Both the position numbers and the translations under genes were made by a program. A DNA stretch of 38,335 nucleotides from the NCBI GenBank assembly GCA_013054445.1, contig JAAMPI010000422.1, forward strand, positions 1 to 38,335, read 5' to 3'. How positions within the stretch are numbered: the first letter of the stretch is position 1; every line of letters starts with the position of its first letter. This DNA comes from Cudoniella acicularis (Eukaryota; Ascomycota; Leotiomycetes; Helotiales; Helotiaceae). Below, one piece after another: positions 11,131 to 22,603 of the stretch. The notes beneath the pieces were generated by a model that saw nothing but the letters and a program-made list of their open reading frames with translations, did no database searches and was not told the DNA's origin.

Positions 11131-11976
11131 CAATCCCGTCGAATGTATTACTACTTGATGATGACTTGTAATTTCCATGTCTTTGTGAGAGCCAGTAAGT
11201 TACTCAAATCGATCATATAAGAAACGGTCTAGGTTACAATTCATGGGAACCAAATGAAAATCTCACTATATTATCCCGTTGTCTTTTCCACCCAGTCCAA
11301 TGAAAGAAAGAAATAATTATTTAAAACAGGAAACCTATTCTCCAACGGACTTGAATTTTGAGCTCCTGTAGAGCATTAATGTTCACTATCCCTCTCTACC
11401 TTCAGCCTAATTCAGACTTACAGCATCACTGTAATCATCCTCATATATCCCAAAATCAACACCTTTGCGATTTTATTCGTCTCCAGTCGCTATACTTGTC
11501 TATACTCCAATATTTGATAACAATCCATGCCCAAGCCTTTTCATCCAGGTGCTTTCCCCTTCCCCCGATCATTATAGAGCGATGAAGTGCTGCGTTTTCT
11601 AGTGAGTTTGGATATTATGAAAAAGGCGTTTATCTGTTGATTATGTTTTGGGTCGTGTGATTTGGCGGAGTAGAATAGAGTGCAATGCTGTAGTGCGAGT
11701 TTCCTTGGAGGGAAGTGGTTGTATAGTTAATTATAGGATTCTCTGTTAAGTAGGTTTGGCGTAGACTAGTTCCTGGGCTGTGTGTTTTAGATAAAGTTAA
11801 GATCCTAGGGATATAGTGAAGAGAGCAAGTGACCTCTTATTAAATATTTTGCGCTGAGCTTAGTATAATAGTGCTTTATTTCCTCGAATAGAAGTGTTTT
11901 CCGAGATTGCTCGTAGATAACACTATTATTACTGTTTATAGAGAGAACTAGTCTATTATACTAATAGGCTTAAGGG
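11131..11976. other. Intergenic, AT-leaning, no gene
   Basis: About 850 bases downstream of the NACHT-ankyrin locus. Base composition turns AT-rich from about 11590. The only ORF (11358-11585) shows no recognisable content. Probably 3' flank and decayed sequence. Confidence 0.5.
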
Positions 11977-11984
11977 GTAATATC

Positions 11985-12189
11985 CAGACTTGGCCATAGG
12001 TAATACGAGTACCTAGAGGGTCGATGAATGGGTACCCGACCCGATAGGATCCTCTTAGGTGAATGGGTATCCGGTTTTCTCGGATATTAAAACATATAAA
12101 ATGAGTCAAAGCGTTTATAGTTATTCAAAACTGAGTTATTTTCCCTACCCGGGTACCCGTGGGTGTACCCGTATTCATGGGCAAGTCTA
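11985..12189. mobile_element. hAT-type MITE, 205 bp, with 8-bp target duplication
   Basis: A short non-coding element with imperfect 13-bp terminal inverted repeats: CAGACTTGGCCAT at the left end and ATGGGCAAGTCTA at the right end (11 of 13 positions pair). It is flanked by a perfect 8-bp direct repeat GTAATATC at 11977-11984 and 12190-12197. An 8-bp duplication is the hallmark of hAT-superfamily transposases. Inside, GGGTACCCG-type motifs occur near both ends (about 12029-12045 and 12149-12171) in inverted arrangement, as subterminal repeats. There is no coding capacity, so it must have been moved by a transposase encoded elsewhere. Confidence 0.82.
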
Positions 12190-12197
12190 GTAATATC

Positions 12198-12588
12198 TCA
12201 AGACCTGAGAAGGGTATACTTTTTAGTAAATAAAGCTACTAAAGCAGCTGTGAAAACTTATTCATGAGTAAAGATAGTAAGGTTTCTTTAAACAAGTTCT
12301 TATCATACAGCCACACTCTGTAAAGGCTGGCGAGAACACAAATACTCTTCAAAAAAAAAAACCCCCCCCTTTTGCGGAGCATAGAAGAATAGACTAGGAT
12401 ATAAAATAGCATTATCATTTACGTTATTTACTTTTTAAACCGTCTATAAATAATAAACCTGAGGTAAGGTGAAAGCTTCTATTTCCTAAGAATTTTTTCT
12501 GATATTTTACCACCCGCTCCCCTTCGCCAAAGCAACTATCTCCGGGAAATTCTAAACCGAAATCATCAGCAAAAGTTTCATAAACAGC
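12198..12588. other. Intergenic, sedolisin 3' flank
   Basis: About 390 bases, AT-rich, with an A-run directly followed by a C-run near 12350-12370. It should carry the 3' untranslated region of the minus-strand peptidase gene. No gene seen. Confidence 0.5.
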
Positions 12589-14527
12589 TTAAGAAGAGCA
12601 ATATACCGGTGTCCCAAACCCCGTAATGGGATCCCACCCCTGCGTGACCGGAAAACCCGTAACACCACACCCCTGACTATCACCACTCAAGATGTCCGTA
12701 AACCCCTTATAACCCTTCGAATACAGCCACGGGTTCAAGAACCCCAGTGGGGATTTTCCAGAGGAGATAAGGGCGTCGTTGACGAGCGAGATAACGCTGG
12801 ACATTAGCGGGCAGGAGGCGGATGTTCCGGAGATGGAGGACTCGGTGCCGTTCCACCAGAAGGCAAAGTAGAGGCCTTGGGCTGCGACGTCGGGGTAACC
12901 GCGGCCGTCTGGGGGGTTGTTAGTTTCAAGTTGGAAAAAAAAAAGGGAGGGAAGGTGAGGTGAGACGAACTCTTGTTGTATAGGCCGTCGTAAGCCCCGT
13001 TTAAGCTCTTGATGTATGCAGGAACAACGGCATCTTGGTATGAGGGACGGTTGAAGTAGTAGCTGAAGCCACTGCCAGAGGCATAAAAGCCGTGGGTCTT
13101 GTTGTCAGGTCCCAATCCAGCTTGACGATATGCCGAAACTTCAGGTTCGAACTGCTCAGTCGCTCCAACCGTAGTCACATATGGACAACTAGCCGGGAAC
13201 GCCGGCAAGAAAGTAGAGGTATTCTTGCCATCGTTTGTGATGCATGCAGTGGGATCATCGCCTCCCAATCCACCATCACCGCTGGAAACAAAAAGAGAAA
13301 TTCCTCTGGCACCGAGCTGAGCGAATTGCTGGCAGACTCTTTTGGCGTATGCTTCGGGAACAGTTTGCTCGTCATCTCCGTAAGAACTGCTGATTACTTG
13401 TGGGATGTCCTTCAAGCCCATGACATATGTGACCCATGTCAAGTAAGGCTCGTTGGTATCGGTTGGAGTGTTGGCATCTATAATGAATGGCGGGCTTCCT
13501 CCAGTGGAGTAAGAGGTTACTGGTTGAGGATATGTCATTCCAAGGATGGTTTGAGCATCGAGGTTTGCTTCTTTGGTGAAGTCGGCTTCGAGGGATTGTG
13601 CGAGTGTTAATGGCGTAAATTGGGCAGCTGGCCTCCTGCAATTTCGATCGATTCGAACTCGTATGCCTCATCTTTGGCCTCTGGACGGTATTTCTCGAGG
13701 AAGGAGTAGATATCTGGTCGAATTGGTGTCTGGTTGAGGTAATTGTTGAATCCAATCCTGTTGATGCCTGGAACCTTCTGCACGTATCCCAATGTGCCAT
13801 ACAAAGTTTGAAAGCACTCAATGGTGACTGGGAAGAGGTGGCAGACCTTGGAAATGGTTTCGTTGGTGGGAGGTTTATATCCTGGAGGCGTCCATGGTTC
13901 CGAGAATTGAATCCAATCTGACTTTTGTGGAGTTGATCTCATGAATGATGTTGTTGGCTGGATCGTATCAACATGGTCGTGCAGATGAATTGGCAACGAC
14001 CATCTCGAGGTTCGAACCAAAACTGCACCATCTTCGTGCTGGAAGACCGAGTATTCGGTATCGAGAAGGCGCTCAGCAGACGCTACATCGATGTAAATAT
14101 TAATCCAGTCCTTGGCAGGGCTGTAATCAAATTCGCCGACGCCATTGAGGAGCAGCCATTCATGAACGAGATCAAGAGTTTCGTCTTTTGGTTTGACTAG
14201 CTCATTGACTTCTTCGAAACTCAGATGTTGGCCGTAACGAGTGTGCTCTGGGTCGGAGACTTTTAAAAGTTAGCTAAAATTCGTTCGAAAAGAAGTTTGG
14301 GAATTACCCTCGTATAGATGACGGTCCAACTCGTCAAAATTGTCTTGCTTCAATCCAATTTGCAGATGAAGACGGTGATCCGCAGGAGCTCGGCCAATAT
14401 TCTTCCATTTCCTAGGAACATTGTGAACTTCCTTGACATTATAAGCTGTTCGGGCGCGAATTGGTGAAGCAAGGACAGACTGAGCACCAATTGTAGCAGC
14501 AAAAAGAATTGAAACGTCCAGCTTCAT
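12589..14527 (-). CDS. Secreted sedolisin (S53 tripeptidyl-peptidase), with a 1-nt frameshift
   Basis: Acid-active secreted serine-carboxyl peptidase. Exons 14527..14308, 14259..12971 and 12908..12589; introns of 48 nt (GTAATT, GCTAAC) and 62 nt (GTTCGT, ACTAAC). Spliced length is about 609 codons, normal for fungal S53 enzymes. Residues 1-20 form a signal peptide (MKLDVSILFAATIGAQSVLA). An activation prodomain follows, including DPEHTRYGQHLSFEEVNELV. The catalytic domain has KEANLDAQ (Glu 13571-13569, Asp 13559-13557), SSGDGGLGG with the oxyanion Asp, and SGTSASCP with the nucleophile Ser (12822-12820). The C-terminus DPITGFGTP is the calcium-site region. Near 13627, between prodomain and catalytic domain, one base is missing: the frame closes after GGQLPNLRH while the catalytic domain continues in the next frame. 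As sequenced, translation would give only the prodomain; deletion or sequence error cannot be separated here. Confidence 0.85.
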
Positions 14528-15303
14528 GATGGGCGATTGAGACTGCTACCACGGATTGATCGATAGGGTAGGCAATCAAGAAATCAACCTGGGGAGCTCC
14601 ATGAGGGGCACTGGCGACCTTTTATTTCGCTCAAGGCCTCGGGTTACCGTTCCGAAAAACATTGTACCCCTCGAGGGGAAGCTGGTAAGATGCAGCTAAA
14701 CGGTCCTAACCAGGATAACAGCTTCATTCTGCAGCGCGATACTGGCCCGGGGAGTTCGTGCCTGCTTTCTCGGCCCACAGAATTATATTGCTCGGACCTG
14801 TCGTGATCGTATCTTTCTTCGGTATCGCCGTATGATTTGTTGGTGGTGAGATGATTAGATGATTAGATGTTGACTTTCCTAATGGGTGTAGAGTTGCGGT
14901 GCTCGCCAACTCTTGGCACCTGCCCAAGGCAGCACAGCGCAGCGTACCTAGGCAGCCGGGCATGTTGCTAGGGGGGCTAAGTTGGGGAATTTTATCCAAA
15001 CCGCCGCATGTCAGCGTGGGTGATCCCTGTAATACCCCACCTGAAAGTATAACTCTGCGATGTTACTCGGAGTCTTTTTGGTTTATTTTTTTTTGGGTAA
15101 ACTAAACAGGCATGATTTTTTACCAAGCTTCTGAGTCGCTTTGAAGAAAATAATCATAAAACTAAATAGGGCTTTGAATAGAACACGTGGGTTAGCTAAA
15201 GCGGTTATATAACCCGGAGATATATCCCCAAAAATCACATATTATTTTCCCCTCATTCAACAAACATCCAACCTATCACCCCTCTCACAACAAAACAAAA
15301 ACT
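14528..15303. other. Intergenic, sedolisin promoter region
   Basis: About 780 bases upstream of the minus-strand peptidase gene and of the plus-strand F-box-like relic. The peptidase-proximal part has candidate promoter motifs listed separately. No gene seen; the frame at 14724-14999 has no recognisable content. Confidence 0.5.
14589..14627 (-). promoter_or_regulatory. Candidate core promoter of the sedolisin gene
   Basis: On the minus strand an AATAAAAGG stretch (rc of 14618-14626) lies about 95 bases upstream of the ATG and could act as a TATA-like element. CTGGGG at 14589-14594 and CCGGGG-like sequence near 14747-14752 fit the SYGGRG consensus for the carbon repressor CreA. Such short motifs are common by chance, so this is suggestive only. 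Confidence 0.25.
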
Positions 15304-15860
15304 ATGGCGACCACGAAACCCATCACCCCTTTCTGCTATCCCTGTAGAAATCAAATACTAAATATTTAAACACCTCGACCGACCCAGCAAGCTCTCTTTG
15401 GGACCGACCTGCCCGCTCTTCCTCCATTTCTTCGCGAAGTATTATGACCTGGATCGTTACTGCGGAGAGCCGCAGTTCATCAGGAAGGTGGGCATCCCCG
15501 CGACCGTTTCATGGGGCGATCCCGCTGCTCAATATGCGATCATAAGATGGCTTTGTATGTCTGGGGACGATGATATCGAAGATCCCGCTCCTGAAGAAGA
15601 TGAATAGGGGGTGGCAGAGGAAGAACCACCGCACTATTACGGTGATGTTGACCAAGATGAGGAGGTGCGTCGCCGTATGAGCTGACGGACGCGGGGATAG
15701 AGGATGCGGCTGTTGATAGAGTGGTGTCGAGTTGGGTGAAAGAGAAATTCGATGTGGAAGGGGATATGTTTTCTTGTGCCGAGTACTGTCGGTATATGGT
15801 GATCCTTGGACTCGATGGAAGATGTACCTTGTGGGCGAGAACGACGATGAGAAGGGAGTC
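15304..15860 (+). pseudogene. F-box-like protein pseudogene
   Basis: A decayed gene. From ATG 15304 a short MATTKPITPF start is followed, after a shift, by IPVEIKY, a TAA stop near 15357, then IFKHLDRPSKLSLGPTCP and LFLHFFAKYYDLDRYCG. This resembles the short F-box-like motif (LPxEIxxxIxKHLDxPSxLxLGLTC) at the start of many fungal F-box-like proteins. The frame runs to TAG 15605-15607. Past it, other frames still show ELTDAGIEDAAVDRVVSSWV and, near 15795-15860, YGDPWTRWKMYLVGENDD ending at a GTAAGT donor, so the relic continues with at least three frame changes. Family identification is moderate; loss of function is clear. Confidence 0.6.
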
Positions 15861-15864
15861 GTAA

Positions 15865-16473
15865 GTTATTTATCTATCTTTCGTTATTCGTGAGACTTTT
15901 CTTCTTTTCTGTTTTATCTGCTCCCAATAATAATTGCATCTACCTGGCTTTGCGGAATATTATTTGTTATAAATAAGAGCTTGACCCCGCCGACCCGGCA
16001 GAACCTCAACCACAACATTGAAAAAAGTTTATAGTCTTTGGAATCAGTCGCTATCATCTCGACTAAACGTGCGAATAAGTTGATAGATGGTCCAGGCATT
16101 GCGGTCATTGTACAGACTTCTATAGCATTGGCAATTGGCTAGTGGATTCTGGAGTAAATTGGAGTTCTGGGTGGAATCTAATTCTACAAGAGATTCACAG
16201 ATCTCTTCTGGCAACGCAGGTAACATCATTGAAAGCATGGATGCACAGCTCGTGCAAAATATCTCTTGCCCCTTTTAATATTTCAATATGCACCTCTGGT
16301 GGAAGTCCCTCTCGCATTCCTTCCTCACATTCAACCTACCTTTCTCCAAAACGCGACTCGGTAGTTGCATATATTCCACTAGATAACCCCGCATCAGGAG
16401 TTTCCTTGTGAGGGACTGCGGACACGAGGGATGTAAGTTTCGACATTGATGACATCGCCTCTTCCGCGCCCGT
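15865..16473. other. Intergenic, possible further relic on minus strand
   Basis: About 600 bases. The minus strand around 16330-16200 reads GLPPEVHIEILKGARDI and then passes stops. That resembles the start of an F-box-like protein and could be another fragment. I could not follow it further. Confidence 0.3.
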
Positions 16474-16833
16474 CTACCTTGTATTCGTCGGAGTCCAAGG
16501 CGGATGATTATGTGTCAAGTTGATAGCTTTCTGCCGATAAAACAACTCCCACGTCCCATCCCTTCTATTCTTCACATTCATCGAAAAGGGACAATCGCAT
16601 CTGTAACTCGCTCGGTTTCGCTGGCGCAACTCTTGATCCCGCAACGTCGAGTGGTCGTTTTTTCCTCCGCGAGAACAGTTCAGGTATCCTTCCTTCAACT
16701 TGGTCTTTTTGTCCCGTCGAAACCTGCCAAAGACCAGGAAGTAGCCCTGGGATTTGGCGTGTGCGTTGGCTGCTTCTTTGAGGGCTTCTTGGGAGTCGAA
16801 GAACCCGATCGGTGGGGGCTGCATTGTGGACAT
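16474..16833 (-). CDS. Stand-alone FAR1/MULE-type zinc-binding domain protein
   Basis: A 119-aa frame from ATG 16833 (the open frame continues upstream to 17118 without an ATG; a second ATG is at 16824). It contains GFFDSQEALKEAANAHAKSQ, GYFLVFGRFRRDKK, YLNCSRGGK, RASYRCDCPFSMNVKNRRDG, TWELFYR and LTHNHPP. This order matches the N-terminal FAR1/WRKY-GCM-like zinc-binding domain of fungal Mutator-like (MULE) transposases; candidate ligands are the Cys of YLNC, the Cys pair of RCDC and the His pair of THNH. The catalytic transposase domain is absent: TAG follows soon after. An alternative splice ending at CGCAG near 16411 would exchange the last residue for a seven-residue tail. It may be a domesticated DNA-binding protein or a transposon remnant; the domain itself shows no lesion. 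Confidence 0.65.
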   Translation of the reverse strand: MSTMQPPPIGFFDSQEALKEAANAHAKSQGYFLVFGRFRRDKKTKLKEGYLNCSRGGKNDHSTLRDQELRQRNRASYRCDCPFSMNVKNRRDGTWELFYRQKAINLTHNHPPWTPTNTR

Positions 16834-17399
16834 TGTGGAGGGGTAGTTGGGTCTTATGCGGGAGGTGATGGCAGATGGATGTGATGCTGTGTGAAGGTAT
16901 TCCAGGAACCGAAGCTCTATCCCCTCCAGCACATGCAAATAGTAGTCCAATATCCTCTCCTTATCGCAGGGTAAGCTGTTCGTGCCCCGCTCCGTGCCGT
17001 AGTGCTTTAGTGCGCCGAAGTCATCACATTGACAGACCTGCCCTCTTGATCGAAGCCCGAATGTGGCGCCGGCCAGTGGCACCGCAGGGCCTCGGCCTGG
17101 CTTTACAAGGTAGTTCAAGGCAGCAGCTGCTTGGGTACTCCGTACTCCGTTGGCTCAAATACCTTAAAATTGAGAGATTCCCATTGGCTACAAGGTATCC
17201 GCCGCGGAAGAAGCCAGAAAGCTAGAACCTTAGCTGGACCCTGCATTTCGCTTCGCCTGGTGCGATCATACGATGGGAAAGCTAATCTGATTTCATAATC
17301 GCCATTTCGACTTTCTCCTCCTCTCCACCCACCCCTCCCTCAATCTCATACCATCCCGCGGGTTTGCCAAGAGAATCGCCGTCAACAGACAGTCTCGAG
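16834..17399. other. Divergent intergenic region, FAR1-domain gene and histidine kinase gene
   Basis: About 570 bases between two divergently oriented starts, so it should carry promoters for both. A short direct repeat, GTACTCCGTACTCCGT-like, is seen near 17136-17150. The minus frame is open over much of this region but lacks an ATG. Confidence 0.45.
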
Positions 17400-20300
17400 A
17401 TGGGTAGTAAGAAGGCGATAGAGCCATTGCTGGGAGGCGCCTTATCTCCCGAGACCTTTCGAGCGCGCGAAGTATACAGGTAAAGCCTCGAGGTACCAAG
17501 GTACCAAGCACTGACACTGACAATCCGTTGCAGATACTATCAACCAAAACACCTCGCAGAACCCTCAAATCCATCCAGCCTCTCGAATTCCGACCAAAAA
17601 GCCATTCCCGTTCCCGCAAAGTCCTCGAATCGAGACATACTTGGCTCCTTCTCCGACACAGCTCTCACAGCCTTTGCGCAGCTAATAGCCATCCGACTGG
17701 CGGCGCAACGAGCTGTCGTCTCCCTTATCGACCATGAAAACGAGTATTTTCTCGCTGAATCGACAAGCACCTTGAGTCACCTCACCGATGATGACCCCAC
17801 AAAGAATGCCTGGCTGTCTATCAGCGGAGTCGCCGTGCCCCGCAGTGAGAGTCTCTGCGAGCAAACCCTGTGCTTGGTACCAAACGAAGACACAACAGCG
17901 GAAATGACTCCAGTGTTTTTTGTCCCTGATCTGCGCCTTGATCCGAAAATGTCACAAATGGATTGTGTGAAAGGCCCCCCACATTTGCGCTTCTATTGCG
18001 GGGTTCCCTTAACCAACAAGAAGGGCGTTAATATTGGATGCGTATACGTCGTCGATGACCGGCCGCGGACCGGTTTTAACCTCGAGCAAGCTCAATTCCT
18101 GAGCACAATGGCTGCCACCGTGATGGATCACCTAGAGAACAATCGAGCTAAGGAAGACGTGGTAATGGTTACGAGAATGAGCCAGGCCCTGCACGCCTTT
18201 ATCGAGGGCGATGGGACAATGGGTGGGGACTGGGAACGATTAAAACGTTACAATCTACCGGCCGGTGCCGGTGTGGGATTCCATTGGGAGAGCAACAAGC
18301 GTGATGAAAATGGTGTGCAGGTTAAAGCCATGAAAGGCCTCCGAGGCACCGATTCTTCGACCCCAAGCCGCTCTGAATCGGGTGCAAGCACAGGACAGTC
18401 TCCACTGCAACATACAACCAACAGTCAGGATGCTCGTTTCAACTTCAACAATTCCCCCTGGAGCTCGTCATCCGAAGTTCCTCAGACCCCGGCATTGCAC
18501 TCCGTATTCGAAGGCATCGATGAACCCGTGGATGCGCAAGATGGAGGGAGGGATGGCCAATTTTCTAACGACGGTTTCTGGAATCTCCTGCATGGTACAT
18601 TTGCCCGCGCGTCCAATCTAGTCCGCGAGGGGATGGAAGTTGACGGTGCAGTCTTTTTTGATGCTCCATTCCGATTCTATCAAGGACGGAGTACTCTCGA
18701 GCCAGACAATCGACCCCTTGGCACCGGAGAGACGGAAAGCTCGACCGAGAGCGACGATGAAGGGCATGTGGAAGCCAGACCGGGGCCTCGTCCGTATGTC
18801 ATTAACAACCATCACCATCATACGGCAGAGCGCAAAACGGCTGCAGAAGTCGCGGCTGCAACAGGGTTGAAGTCCGATATATTGGGATTCTCTACTGGCG
18901 ACTCTTCGTCATGGAACAATCAGCTGACAAAACTAGCCGACAGCTTCAGCGCCATTGATCAGAGCCTTTTGACTTCCCTCGTCAGACGATATCCGAAAGG
19001 AGCCTTGTTCGTCTTCGATGACAATGGGCCAAACTTTCCTCCAGACTCCTATTCTCCCGACGGCTCACAGGCCACAATAATCTCTGCCGAGGTGGTAGAA
19101 AAACGAGCTCGACGTGAAGGCAGGAAAAGAGTGGAACTCCGACGACTGTTGGCTGCATTTCCTGGATCCAGACAAATATTCTTCGTGCCCCTATATGATT
19201 CAACATCTGGGTGCTTTATCGGGTCTTTCGCCTGGTCAACCTCTGCGACTCGAATCTTTTCTATCGAAAATCATTTATCATATCTTGTGGCATTTGGTCA
19301 TAGTGTAATGGCCGAAGTTAGCAGACTAAACACACTCAGTGCAGATCACGCAAAGGGCGACTTCATTAGCAACGTCAGCCACGAATTGAGGAGCCCGCTC
19401 CATGGAATTCTAGCAAGTGTTGAATTCCTGGCAGACACAAAATTGGATGGTTTTCAACGCAACCTAGTGGAGACTGTTGATATTTGCGGCCGTACTTTAC
19501 TCGATACAATCGAACATGTTCTCGATTTCTCCAAGATCAAAAAGTTTGGTCAAGATAGCAAACAACCATTGGGCGTTGCTTCTGATCTCGACATATCTGC
19601 TGTTATTGAAGAGGTACTAGAGGGTATCTTCGCTGGGTTTGAATTCAATGGACTTTCCTCACAGGGCCTGGCTGATATGACAAAAAGTCAAACACGAGGT
19701 TTAGCTTCTGCTCGTGGAGCGCAAAGGATCCAATTGTCTAACCAGCTTCGTCCTGGTAACTCAACTGATTTGCTTACGGTGGTACTCGATATGGATTTTC
19801 GAGAGGTGTGGAAATTTCCCACAGTCCCGGGGACTTGGAGACGTTTGACCATGAACATTTTTGGGAATGCGTTGAAGTACACCCCTACAGGATTCATCAA
19901 AATCAGGCTCGAAGCCCGAGATATCACCCCACCGCATTCAATTATTGAAGGCAAATCGATTGGGAGAACTATGGTGACCTTGACCATTACTGATTCGGGA
20001 CAGGGAATGTCAAGCGACTTCATGAAGACCGGACTGTTCATGCCCTTCTCCCAGGTTTGGGCTCTATATCCAACCTATAAATTTTAGGTCTTTGTTTTCG
20101 ATGCTAATATTGCGAAAGGAAAATCCAACGGCACCTGGAACAGGTTTAGGCATGAGTATCGTCAAACAAATCGTTGACCTTTCTGGTGGTAGCATTGATA
20201 TCCGAAGTGAACTTGGTAAGGGTACGGAAGTTAAGCTCAGCCTTCCCCTGGAAGACTGCATCACCGATCCCGAGAATCCCAACACTCTAAAATTATCCGA

Positions 20301-21799
20301 CCCCCAAGAGGACCATATCAGTGCTGTGCGTCGAAGAGGTCGCGGCAGAACAGTGACAATTCGTGGATTTGATGTAGCTTTTGAAGACTCGCCTCTTCAA
20401 CTCGGAGCGCTTGCTAGCCTTAAAGCTTCAATCGAGAAATACGTCACGGAATGGTTTGGTTTCAAGCTCTCTTCTACAGACGAGGACCCTGACATCCTCA
20501 TCTGTGATGAATCGGCTTTTCAACCATCATCAGTTTCTCAAGTCAAGTTTCGTGCGTTACTTATTTTGTGTAGCAATGGTGCCCGAAGAGATATTTACAC
20601 TTCTCAACTAGACGGCGATCAGACAATTGAGTTCATCAGTAAGCCTTGTGGACCGCATCGACTTTCCAAAGCGCTCCTGAACAGTTTCGACGCAGAAGAT
20701 GCCATGCAAACGACATCGAAAAGCCGTGTAAGTGAAACCGGGCCCCACAGCATCTTGTCGTCCAATAGCTCAAATCAAACGACTATATTGTCTACAGATG
20801 CTGGAAGGAGCTCGAGGCTGATCGGAAATATACAGTCATCAATTGGGTTCTCACCAACAACTAACTTGAATAGACCGCCAAGTCCCGTGTCCAGTCGTCT
20901 GCCCTTTCTACACAGAACTTTGGAAGCTGATAGTTTGAGGATTGAGTCCGAGAAACATCCTGCTTCGGAATTCGTCAATCCTAGTCCTGAAAGTTTCGAC
21001 ACTTCTTCGTCGTCGCAAACACCCAATAGCAGCGCGAGCCAGCTGGAGAGTGACCCAAATACACCTATCCGCAAGGGTGATCTTGTCCTACCAGCACCCA
21101 AGGTCTTGTTGGTTGAGGTATTTAGCTCCCAAACAGGACATCGTAGCATACGCTAATCAGCTTTACAGGACAACCCCATCAACATGATGCTTCTGGAGAC
21201 ATACATGAAGAAAAACAAATGGGAACTGGAAAAGGCTGTTAACGGGTTGATCGCCGTGGAGGCCTTTCAGAGGGATCCATTGGGTTTTGATGTTGTGTTT
21301 ATGGGTATATTTCCTATGCTCTGCCTTCTTTGCGTTTCCCCCGCTAGCCCGCTCAATCCTGAAGACTGACCTTTCTAATGTAGATGTTTCTATGCCCGTT
21401 ATGAATGGATATGAGGCTACTCGTTTAATCCGCAGCACGGAAGCTGAGAGACGTGTAGCCTACGACCAACAACAACAAATCCAGTCACCTCTGCTGTGTC
21501 CCCCCTCGAATTCTTTTCCTTTCTATCTCCCTTCGACCTCAAATCCCGCCTCGCCCTCTTCCTTTGCCTCGATCGACCTTCATCTTCACACGCCGAAATT
21601 GCAATTGAACGCGCCCGCTCTCATTGTTGCATTGACTGGGTTCAGTTCTCGGAAAGATCAAGAGTTGGCCTTTGAAGCCGGGGTGGATATATTTATGACG
21701 AAACCGGTGAGGTTCAGGGAGGTGGGGAAGATACTTGATGGGTGGCTGGAGACTCGGCGGAAAGATTCAAACTCGAAAGCTGTTCTAGTGGGGAGCTAG
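17400..21799 (+). CDS. Hybrid histidine kinase (GAF-HisKA-HATPase-receiver)
   Basis: Two-component hybrid sensor kinase, probably cytosolic since no membrane segment is visible. Exons: 17400..17479, 17534..20054, 20119..21117, 21169..21304 and 21384..21799; introns of 54, 64, 51 and 79 nt, all phases consistent. Product 1383 aa. A GAF domain spans about residues 75-230 (HLRFYCGVPLTNKKGVNIG). After a long Ser-rich linker with an HHHH run, the H-box FISNVSHELRSPLHGIL holds His643 as the phospho-acceptor. ATP-binding boxes follow: MNIFGNALKYTP (N box), ITDSGQGM and ENPTAPGTGLGMSIVKQI (G boxes; intron 2 splits PFSQ-ENP). A linker leads to the receiver: VEDN (Glu1200-Asp1201), VVFMDVSMPVMNG with phospho-Asp1246 (codon split by intron 4), and MTKPV with Lys1352. 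The receiver has an insertion of about 50 Gln/Ser/Pro-rich residues before strand 4. All catalytic residues are present. Ligand and subgroup not determined. Confidence 0.95.
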
Positions 21800-22603
21800 A
21801 CTTAACTCCTGGGTTGGGTTTTCGGGGTTTGGATTCGGAGCTGCGTAGCGATTCAAGAGCGACAGGTCATTCACATTTCATTGGGCGGAGCGATTGGCGT
21901 TAGGAGGAAGGCCATACATATCCCTTCTTAGTTTTTGCGGAGTTGTTTGCCTGAAGGATATATTACACGACGGTTATAAGGGCAACAAGGTTGGCTAGAT
22001 ATGGGGAATGCGAACGCGCGACGCTCTCAGAACATATAACAACTAGCTACGGGGCTGACCAGGACACAGGGTATAACATTCAGCAAGACCGAGCACTGTA
22101 CTTCCGCTCGGGAGAGTATCCGAACTAGGAAATCGTAAGCATTTTATAATTCCACAATAGAAGCACGCTGGTCGTGTCACTATCAACAGTCACCCCTAAC
22201 ACTAAATTGTCATTTTCTTTCGATAATTCCTATATACCCCCCAGCTTTTGATTTAAGTTCAGTTCGACCTTTAAGGTTTAAGTTCATCACTAAACTATTC
22301 AAGTGTCTCGTTTCATTTGAGTTCTGTCTATTTTCCTTGCGAGAAGCAAAATTAATAAAGATTTTCTCGGACTTCTTTCATTGCTAGGAGGGGAAAGAAG
22401 GGGGGGTGGAATGGTGGGTGCGAAGGAGATGGACCAGATGGTTGGGGCAGGGGCGATGAATAAGGGCTGTTATTGTAGTGGCTTGGAGCCTGGGAATCCA
22501 TAAAGACGTCTCAGGGAGTAATCCTGCCTTAGTGGCTCTCATATTCTGCTCCCCACTAATATATAGACTTGCAAACTTTAAATTTTTACTTCTTTCCATT
22601 AAA
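21800..22603. other. Convergent intergenic region
   Basis: About 800 bases between the 3' ends of the plus-strand kinase gene and the minus-strand coiled-coil gene. It should hold both terminators/polyadenylation regions. I see no further gene; the 22384-22692 minus frame is a partial shadow with no family. Confidence 0.55.

Noticed and set aside
16834..17118. N-terminal extension of the FAR1-domain ORF
   Set aside because: The frame is open but has no ATG upstream of 16833 and lacks domain similarity.
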